A DNA stretch of 64,000 nucleotides, taken from positions 222,943 through 286,942 of the forward strand of contig KQ965788.1 in assembly GCA_001574975.1 (NCBI GenBank), written 5' to 3'. Origin of the DNA: Gonapodya prolifera JEL478 (taxonomy: Eukaryota; Monoblepharomycota; Monoblepharidomycetes; Monoblepharidales; Gonapodyaceae). A program made the translations under genes and the position numbers. The notes beneath the pieces are model-generated. The model saw only the letters and a program-made list of their open reading frames with translations, did not search any database and was not told the DNA's origin. This document shows positions 56,276 through 64,000 of the stretch, piece after piece; the first letter of the stretch is position 1; each line of letters starts with the position of its first letter.

Positions 56276-56812
56276 TTGACGTCTCACTGCTCATGTTGAA
56301 ATGTATAAGTATGCCAGAATGTTATGCTGTTTTATGTTTGCAATCAAGTAATTCATCTGTGACACCAAACTGATTTTTCGTCGGGAACTGGATTGAACTG
56401 CACCCCGTAACTACTTTCTGCAACAAGATTGTACAGAAAAAAAGCCGAAGCAGGCGGGAAGCCGGGGGGTTGCAGAACTGTTTTTTAGAGCCATCGGCAA
56501 AACTACCGGCAAAACTGGAGTTCCAAACTCTTTTTCTAACGACGTTTGAGTAATCGCACACGCTTGTTTTTTTCAACAGAGAAGAGCAGATGAGCCCATC
56601 ATAATGCATGCACTGCTCTATTCAACAACTGGAAGGATCACTTCCCTGTTTGAGGTCCCTGTTTTTCAACCCAACGACAAAAGCCATCTGGACCCCATGT
56701 TTGAGACTCATCTGAAAAATGGTAAGCTCGTGTGTCGGTGGTGTGTTTTTAGGGTCTTTCATATGCCGTTTGCAGGGCTGTGCCAAAATGGCCTCCAGTC
56801 TGTATACAGTGC
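56276..56812. other. ECO1 3' flank and unidentified sequence before the hAT element
   Basis: No gene is supported. An ORF at 56604-56843 (+) runs up to the transposon border but shows no known domain. Near 56497-56530, two direct copies of a CGGCAAAACT-type motif resemble the GCCGGCTAAACT motif near 63850. The sequence style (long A/T words, fewer CpG) changes here compared with the gene-rich part. Confidence 0.45.
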
Positions 56813-56820
56813 GCAACAGC

Positions 56821-59661
56821 TAGGGTTACAAGGGAGTGAGTAACTTGCTTGAAACAGTCCAACTTGCAACTCACTCCCTTGGTTATTGGTCAACTCCTGA
56901 ACTCGCTCCGTCAACAATTCTCAAACTCTGAACTCGCTCCCTCAGATGGGAGTCAACTCCAAACTCTGCAAGTTGACTTGGTTGCAACTCGCAGGTTAAA
57001 TAGCAGCCTAAATTTAAAAAAATATATATATTGGAGTTACAATATTACAAATGTAAAGTCCCAACTTAATAAATTATTGCTTCATGCACATTAATTCAGG
57101 ATATTACTGCTTCCACTTCTTTAATAACATTAAGTTTCTAACCACTACAGGTCCAAGACAGGACCTCTGGTCCCCAATAACATTCCTCCCTGTGGAAAAC
57201 ATCTGCTCCAATTCTGCGCTGGTCCCTGGAATCCCCAGGTAGTCTTGCACCATCTGCTGGAGTCCTGGAAGGTCTCCCCTTCCCTTCTAGTACTCCAGCA
57301 AATCCATCCTCTGTGGCTTCCTGGTCTCCATCTAGTACTGGTCCAATTCCCCTTGCCTATCCTTGTCCTCATCAAAAATACTCATTGCTCCTGCATCCTC
57401 TGTGGCTGAAGTCCAATGCCCAAGGCCACCACCCATTGCAACACTTGTGTACCTGTTGTCAAATGTTGCTTGGATGGTGGCCTCCACCTTGTCCATGTAC
57501 TTTGTTTCCCATCCTTGTTCCTGCAAACACAATAGCTTGTATGCCAGGTGCAGCACTGTTATAAAATTAGTCAAGGTGTCACCAATGTAAAACCGCAATG
57601 GGGTAACTCACCTAATGCAATCCAATAGAGCCTTGTGCTATCCGTCTTTGCATAGTACTGCTAAAGCACTTCTATGATTGCTTACCAAACTGTTGAAAGG
57701 ACCAGCAGCAACTCAATGTCTGCATCCTCAAGCTTGTCCATTACAATGTTGAAGATGGGGACAACCATCACAAGGGTTTGGTACACTGCACTCTCCACCA
57801 AGGAGAGTGCTTGTGCTAGTGGCTGTATGAAATAGACAGGAGAGGGTTAGGTGAGACCAGATTGCAATTCACATTTGCGCCCACCTCAAGGAGACATTGA
57901 ACCTTCTCCAGATAGTTCCAGTCCTTGTCCGTCAGTTTCCACTCCTGTAGTCCCATGTCCAAAGCAAAGAGCTTCTCCACCTCCGCACTGTCCTGCATGG
58001 CATGGGTAATGGCATTGAAATCCGATTTCCATTGGGTTCCAACTGGATCCACCAACTTGCAGGCTGTGCATCATTCTACAAACTGCTTTTCATCCAGTTT
58101 GCAGAGTCTTGGAGGGCATAGAACTTTGTAAATGAGCTCATAGAGCTCCAGAACAACAAGTTGCCAAAGATGCAGCCACATGACAAAAGACAAAACAGCC
58201 ACTCACCTTCTTTACAGGTCCATTGTTGCCTCCAACAATGTCCTTGTCATCAACAGTGGGAAGTCGCAACTTCTTGAGTCCTGCCCAGACAGCCAAGTGG
58301 AGGATATGTGCAAAACAGCAAATGCGTGAGTTGACCTTGCTGAAGTCCACTGCCATCATGCCAGAGTTTGCAATTGCTTGCATCATGTTGTTGTTGTTGA
58401 TGTGTTGTCCATTGTGAAGGAGATGACTTGTTTTCATGTTTAGAGAAGTGTGAAAGTGCCAGCACCTGACCAACAAAAATATATTGCAACTCACCTTTTT
58501 TGTAACCCTGTATTTCCAAGTGCTTCTAGCACAATCCTAACAAGATTCTCTCCTGTATGGGGGCCATTCACCTGTACAAAGTCCAGTAGGACCTTGTTCA
58601 TGCACCTGTCTGTCCCCTCCCAATGTCCTGTCACAGCTGCAAAGCTGTACCACTGGTCCTGTGTGGTCCATACGTCTGTTGTGCATGTGATGTGCATGCA
58701 ATCAACCTGTAGAGTGGGCTTAATGGTTGTTGTAACAATAAATTTCCAATGACACTCATCCAAAGGGTTGTGAATCCTCCCTTGTAAAAGCACTCCACCT
58801 CCTGTGGAATATCTGCCTTAATCATATCTCCTGATATCTGGGGGATTTTGGGGTTTGCTGTGTGAACCATCCATAGGAACCACCAGTTTGTTGGTTTGGT
58901 GAGAGGTTGGTTGGCCGCAACAATCCAATTGAGCATAAATGCTTGATAGGTCTCTTCATTGAACGCCTGTAAATGGTGGTTGAAACTTGTTTGGTGAAAC
59001 AATTCCAGGCATAATCACTCACCTGGACCAGATCTCACTTCCGTTTCCCAGATGCCATGTCCTTGAGGGTAAGCTGATTCCTGGTGGGGATTCTCTGCTG
59101 CTCCAGTTTCTTCCTTATGTTGGGGTCCCTGATGGTGTCCGCGTGGTACTTCAAGACATGGGTCTGGAGGGCTGATGTTGAGTGGTGTTGGGTCATATTG
59201 TAACTAATGGAAAAATGGAAGCAATGAAGCAGAAAATATTAACAAATCGTACCATACTCATGGTTTTGCACTGCATCCATTCTGTCCAAAATGACAGCAG
59301 ATTGCCCTCCTCTCCACACACTTCTCCTGCTTTTCAAAGTGTCCATTGTGAAACACCCATGACTCTTCCCACTTGGAAGTGACAAATCACTTTGCAGCAA
59401 TCTATCCATTGCCTCCTGGTGTACTTGGTCCACCTGCGCTCATATCATTTATTTTTCAGAGGGGTTCCAAGGAGTTGACTTGGAGTTGGCTAAATTCAAC
59501 TTGCTACTTGCTCCCTCAACCCTTTACAAACTCCCAACTCACTCCCTCATAATCAAGCCAACTCCCAAACTAACTCCCTTGCAAAAACCCCAACTCCACT
59601 TGCATTTGCAAGTTACAAGGGAGCAAGTTGGTGTGTTTCAATTTGCTCCTTTGTATCCCTA
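56821..59661. mobile_element. hAT-family DNA transposon with TIRs and 8-bp target duplication
   Basis: The left end reads TAGGGTTACAAGGGAG and the right end CTCCTTTGTATCCCTA, imperfect terminal inverted repeats of about 16 bases (two mismatches). Immediately outside both ends is the perfect 8-base direct repeat GCAACAGC (56813-56820 and 59662-59669), the target-site duplication size of hAT elements. Just inside each end lie arrays of CAAGTTG/CAACTTGC and GAGTGAG/CTCACTCC words (56836-57000 and 59470-59640), typical of hAT subterminal transposase-binding repeats. The 2,841-base element carries one minus-strand transposase-like gene. Boundaries are seen directly in sequence. Confidence 0.92.
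57104..59196 (-). pseudogene. hAT transposase, probably inactivated
   Basis: Transposase text on the minus strand inside the hAT element. SALQTHVLKYH (near 59160) looks like the end of a BED zinc finger. IKPTLQVDCMHITCTTDVWT (near 58690) with QDQWYSFAAVTGHW and LLDFVQVNGPHTGENLVRIV (near 58570) is the RNase-H-like core around the first catalytic Asp (TTDVWT). ICCFAHILHLAVWAGLKKL (near 58290) matches the conserved CxxHxxNL-type region. LQQMVQDYLGIPGTSAELEQ and MFSTGRNVIGDQR (near 57200) are the hATC dimerisation domain, stop TAA at 57104. It seems broken: the first exon has an in-frame TGA (59035-59037), and no complete BED exon with a start was found upstream. Several introns are needed to join the pieces. 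Type is certain, integrity doubtful. Confidence 0.75.
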
Positions 59662-60394
59662 GCAACAGCAATCACCCACCAAAACTTCAGACTCCCCCTC
59701 CTCCCCCAAAACAGTCAGAAACCAGAAAATAGAGTTTGTGATATAAAGATACAATAAATTAGGGCATTTCCACGTGATTCCGGCTAAATTATGAACTTTT
59801 TAGCCGGTATGGTCTCTACCTGTTTTCTGGGTTGTAGACATGTCTTGGTATTTGTTTCAGATGTGTGGACAAAGTTTGGGAAGGCAAAGAGGTTGAGTGG
59901 TTGTCCAGGTTTGGCAAACTCAGCACTGAATTCAACACCCCCACGGACACACTCCTGATGTCCACCATTCTTGTTGTAGGACTTAGCCAGAGTGATAATG
60001 GATGGCAATGCAGACTGAACCACATGGTCGGCTGTGGTGAATTTCTTAGGAGTGGTGACAAAGTTGTCTTCTGTTGCCTTATGGAGACCAGTAACATTCA
60101 AGGTAAGAACACACATGGTTTTAATACGCTGCAAGCTGGCTGAGGAAGACAACCTTCCTCATAGATCCAGCAATTCATTACCCTGCAGTGAAGGTTTTCA
60201 AAACAAACTCAAACGGGTCTGTGAGTGAAACTGCTTTCACTTGCCACCTTGTCGCCTGTGCCTGATGGATAAATTTCATTGCAAAACAAGCAAGGATTTT
60301 GTATGGGTCTTGTAGCTGCGGAGTTCATATTGATTGTGGAAGGAATGTGAGGATTGGTGGATTTGATCAATGTGGAATTCGTAAAGCTATGAGT

Positions 60395-60515
60395 GAGTGA
60401 GTGAAAAGTTGCCAACTTGGTGAGTTAAGTTTAGATAAACTGAGCAAGTAGCAAGTTGTAATTTGTAAAACTTGCAAGGTCACTTGCTCACTCCCCAGTT
60501 GCCCATCCCTCAGTG
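60395..60515. repeat. hAT-subterminal-like repeat block 1
   Basis: Dense words GAGTGAG, AAGTTGCCAACTTG, GAGCAAGTAGCAAGTTG, ACTTGCAAGG and CACTTGCTCACTCCCC, the same vocabulary as the subterminal arrays of the hAT element at 56821-59661. No matching TIR or target duplication was found, so it may be the remnant end of a related element. Confidence 0.5.
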
Positions 60516-61132
60516 CACCATGCACATTTATCACAGATTTTTTGGATTGGGGCATCTTGGGGGCAACTGCATTGTTTTAACGTTGTGGTTAAACCCCACA
60601 ACCACAAAAATCTGCTCTCAACCTGAAACTCGAGCTTCTTTTGCAGGAAAGACTAGTTGTACAAATTAGAAGCCTCAAGTACATATAGCGCATGCGCATT
60701 TATGATGGATTTGGGTGTTGAAAGCAGTCCCAACTTGAGCTTTGGTCAAAACCTGCAAGCAACCGACAATGTGGTTTGTTCACAACACTGACCTGATTGC
60801 AACATGGGAAGGGCTATTTGAGTGTGTTGATTGCTCAAAATGAGCAGCTGGTGGGCTTGTTCAGTTAGAAGTATTTTGAAGGGCAACTTGTGAGTCACCT
60901 CATGAGTGCTACACAACCTAGGTGAGCTGCATGAGCCTGTAAACTGCAGGAACGTGTATATATGATCAGATGTACATAGCAAGACGTAATGTGCATAGAA
61001 CTCACCTGCAGGAACGTGATGCCAAACTTAGGGCACGTCCTGCAGGTGTGCACATCTAAACCCGCGGCCACAGTAGTGGCACAGCAGCTAATACCCAACA
61101 CTCATACTACACTATATACTCCACGTTAGTGG

Positions 61133-61262
61133 ATGTCAGTGTGACAATGAGTTGGGAAAAAATGAGTGAGTTAGTTACAAGTTGAACTAAAAATATATCT
61201 GAGTGAGCAAGTGACAAGTTGCTGAAAGTTTAGCAAGTAACTTGCTTGCTCAGAGCTTTAGG
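61133..61262. repeat. hAT-subterminal-like repeat block 2
   Basis: Contains GAGTGAGTTAGTTACAAGTTG, GAGTGAGCAAGTGACAAGTTG (each split here by one or two changes) and AGTAACTTGCTTGCTCAGAG. Similar in composition to block 1 and to the hAT ends. Blocks 1 and 2 are about 620 bases apart and could be the two ends of a short non-autonomous element, but no flanking duplication was identified. Confidence 0.45.
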
Positions 61263-61553
61263 AATCAGAAAACAAGGAGACACGCCACCATGGTGTGAGT
61301 ACTGTTTTTGAATTTGAAGTATGTTTCCTGTTTCATTGATGCATCTTGCATGTTTGCCCAATGCCTCAGTACGTTCTCAATAGCTCTGCAAAAGTTAAAC
61401 TTATCTGATTGGTTAGATATGAGACACACTGTCAGACATAATCTATTACAGTTTGGAGACATTCAAATCATTCAAATATGCCTTGAAGTCCACTCCACAG
61501 TGACATTTGTACTTCTTCACAGCCACATGTGCACGTCTTCCATCAAGCCTAAT

Positions 61554-63663
61554 CTAGTATGCATCTCTACACCTGTCCATATGCAAAAAGTATTGCCTAA
61601 CCTTAGATATCCTTCCCAGAAGCTCATCTTCAGCTTCCTTCACCAAGTGTTGCAAAGTGGTGTACTTTCCATCATTGAAATCCTGAATCTGCCTTTTCAG
61701 CCATCTCCAACACATTTCAACAGGGTCATTCAATTCTGGGTGAAATTTGGGGCTGAAGATGCAGAAATGACCTGCTGCTTTGACTACTTTCTCTATCCAG
61801 GACTTCTGGTGAAGGAAGTCTACTTGACTCCCAAGCAGCCACAGAAGACAGAAGGGATTTCCCACATCACTTTTGCAACTGCCACCCTTGCAGTCTCCAA
61901 TTAGGGGCTCCATCACTCCCCATGTTGGAGCCCACTGAGGACTAAGTACCTGAATGGCAGCTTCATGCCAAGGACCACCAAGCTGAGGGTGAATCCATGC
62001 ATGTCCCCTGTCATCAATTACTTTTTGCTCTTCCAGTATTCTTCTTACTCCTTTCATTCCATTTACCAGGCTGAAATTTTGCCTAAAATTCTTGAACAAA
62101 CTGAACACTGTCTTTGTTGTGGATTGCAGAATGTCTCATGCAAACACCATGTCCATCAGGACTATCCAATGTGAAGTCCTTACCACCTGCACCAATGTTC
62201 ATCCTGTATGGATGCAATGAATTGGGTGGGAAGCATTCATGCCCAGAAGAGTGGCCAAACTGGACCAGCACCCAATGGTTATCTCTTCCATTAGTAATGT
62301 TTTGCAACTCATAGAGTGGATCACCCTGTCAGGGATCTAAGAAATTCACAGGTTTGTTCCTGTTAACTGCTGCCTCCAGCAACTTCAGAATTGAGTTTAC
62401 CACCCACCCAGGCAACATTCATCTCTCCTGTTTAGTACCTACCATGATTGGTTCCATACTCAAAGGTGACACATGTGTAAGGTCTTTCCCAAAGCACAGG
62501 GGTCAGTATAGTTTGCACACTTTTGTCTGGGTGCCAATCAATTGCAGCAATCTTGTTGCTGGCCAGAACAATGTCATAGCCATACAGTTCACTGATGCAG
62601 GTTGATATCATGAAACCTTGCCCCTGTCCTTTAGGTTTCCTGTCCCATCAGACTCTCTCACCCATTCCAATGTTGCATATTCTCCAGCATGGAAAATTGA
62701 CTTGTCCTGGCAAACCAAGTCATACACAACAGTCCCCTGTGGTGGGACTTCTTGGGTGAGACGTCCATTATCTTCTTCAACTTCCCACTTTGACATTTTT
62801 GCCCTCCAACTTCCCATCTTTTTGCAATATTCCATACAATTGGCAACCACATCTGGCCTCTCATGGCCATCACAATAGCCTTTCCACAAGCAACTATAGC
62901 AGAAACCAAGCTCATTGAGCCACTGTTGTGCTGTGTGGAGCTCAATTTGGCCAAGATGAGCCAATTGCGTGGAAGGGAAGAACTGTTGCACTGATGTTGT
63001 GCTAATTGTGTGAGCAACAAATAGGTACAGAGGAAGGTGAACACAGGATGGAGCCAATGCCCACCTTGAATGTGTGAGCAGAAATCCTATCTTATGCACA
63101 AAGCCAAGGTTCAATAACACAGCAAATACTTTTGTTTTCAATAAGCGTCTTTGTTGATTTGTTGCCCACCTCTGTACCCTCTGTTCTGCATACTTATGGC
63201 CATGAAAGAGATCAACCATCTTTGCTAGCACCTCCCCCTTTGTACAAAAGCTCTCCTGTGAGCAAGAACCTGGTGTTATCATCTCAAGATAACATAAAAC
63301 CACTTGGAATCTCCAGAGGTTTTTTCCACATTTCTTGCAGCTGCAACTTCCAATTTTTTTTCCATAGGGCAATGATCTTGGGAGTAGTGCCAGGATGCCC
63401 TGCCTTGTGGGTTGGTGGTACACTGGTTTCTGATGTTGCAGCTTTTGGAAAGGACAGAGCAGTGCTTGGGGATGAAGGGGATGCACTCTCCAAGGAAGAA
63501 AAGGCCAATGGTGAGGAGGGGGAGGTGGGGGGTCAGCTGAGGATGAGTGACTTGTGTCAACCATCAGGGGAGGCACCATGCGTGGGTTGGCACTGGAACA
63601 ACATGTGGCGTGAGGTATGGGGTTGGGGGATGGTGTGCATCCTTGATGAGACTCTGGCAACAC
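61554..63663 (-). pseudogene. Degenerate DDE transposase of a fungal family
   Basis: The 5' part is a 351-codon frame (63663-62608). It has a Pro-rich start, then a helical DNA-binding part, TAQQWLNELGFCYSCLWKGY then CDGHERPDVVANCMEYCKKM, and VCQDKSIFHAGEYATLEW with the first catalytic Asp. The 3' part (62300-61554) reads VLVQFGHSSGHECFPPNSL, where the family has an Asp before the SS.H motif; here it is Gly. FCIFSPKFHPELNDPVEMCW follows with the catalytic Glu, then RWLKRQIQDF and YFLHMDRCRDAY. The frame between the two parts contains several stops (around 62600-62340). Loss of the second catalytic Asp plus the stops means it is inactive. The protein resembles the abundant agaricomycete transposase with the PKFHCELNPIE signature; superfamily left open. 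Confidence 0.75.
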
Positions 63664-63847
63664 TGGAGGAGCAACGGGCTGGAAGTTGAACTTGTCTCAA
63701 ACCCTTCTGGAGCTATTGTGAATCAATTTTTAAGCCAGCCGAAGATCAATTGAGGCAGAATCAGTGCTCAGTTTGAAGGTTGTGTTGAAAAGTTGAAGTT
63801 TACCCCTTATTGAGAGAGATGGTCGTTTATTGCGCTGGACGTACGCA

Positions 63848-63874
63848 ACTGCCGGCTAAACTACCGGCTAAGAC
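63848..63874 (+). repeat. GCCGGCTAAACTACCGGCTAAG motif near the right edge
   Basis: Two direct GCCGGCTAA-type words in about 25 bases. Related pairs occur at 56497-56530 (CGGCAAAACTACCGGCAAAA) and, as an inverted pair, at 59782-59808 (CCGGCTAAAT ... TTTTAGCCGG). They may mark ends of an element that carries the DDE gene, but no target duplication was found. An undetermined base (N) lies just beyond at 63894. Confidence 0.4.
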
Positions 63875-64000
63875 TTGTACAATCTGTCTCTACNATACCA
63901 CAACACATAATCCTAAATTACTCCTCAACCAATAACAATAGAAACATGCCGTCACTTGCATTCCAATAGTACTCTTCAAGACGCTTCCAGTGATACTAAT

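Larger units (their letters stand above)
59670..61553. other. Repeat-rich DNA between the hAT element and the DDE transposase
   Basis: Short ORFs occur on both strands (longest minus 59784-60152, 122 codons), none recognised. The region contains a hairpin-like motif near 59782-59808 and two CAAGTTG-rich blocks (60395-60515, 61133-61262) similar to the ends of the hAT element. Sequence is A/T-rich with poor codon character. It is best read as transposon debris. Confidence 0.5.

Overview
The window is nuclear DNA of a filamentous basidiomycete, probably an agaricomycete. Genes sit on both strands at high density. They carry many short GT-AG introns of about 50-70 bases, and spacers are often under 100 bases. 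The proteins are fungal or pan-eukaryotic: Argonaute, Paf1 complex, TFIIE, TFIIH, LSm, NatB, MND1, ECO1. The mobile DNA is of eukaryotic type (hAT and DDE). No bacterial gene, rRNA, tRNA or CRISPR array was seen. Gene models below come from reading conserved blocks across introns; outer limits are firmer than internal exon ends.

Layout. 1-8.7 kb: an Argonaute (3' end cut by the window edge) and CTR9 of the Paf1 complex, both minus. 9.1-15.5 kb: a decayed F-box gene and three tandem cytochrome P450 copies, of which only the middle one looks intact. 16-23.5 kb: phosphatidylserine synthase, a Hem/NCKAP1 (WAVE complex) homologue, and a phosducin-like protein divergent from it across about 44 bases. 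23.5-27.1 kb: a decayed patch holding a viperin-type radical SAM relic, a partial copy of the phosducin-like tail and a broken MYND-finger gene. 27.2-43 kb: a coiled-coil gene, TFIIE-alpha, a Rad60/Esc2-like SUMO-like protein, an F-box protein, a putative PP1-docking protein, an ANP32-like LRR protein with a GKGPGR repeat array, LSm6, an atypical Cdc7-like kinase and TFB2 of TFIIH. 42.7-56.3 kb: a damaged BMT5-like rRNA methyltransferase, MND1, NAA25/MDM20 of NatB, a UBX protein, a GCK-III kinase and ECO1. 56.4-64 kb: transposon territory with a hAT element bounded by an 8-bp target duplication and a degenerate DDE transposase.

Themes. Transcription is heavily represented (CTR9, TFIIE-alpha, TFB2), as are chromosome biology and meiosis (MND1, ECO1, Rad60-like, Cdc7-like). 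Several start-to-start divergent pairs are under 100 bases apart and probably share promoters: coiled-coil/TFIIE-alpha, Hem/phosducin-like, NAA25/UBX. Between the housekeeping genes lie islands of decay. A few single-base frameshifts in core genes (NAA25, BMT5-like) and one N in the sequence leave open that some lesions are assembly errors. The clear multi-lesion relics (P450 copies 1 and 3, viperin, MYND) are more likely genuine.
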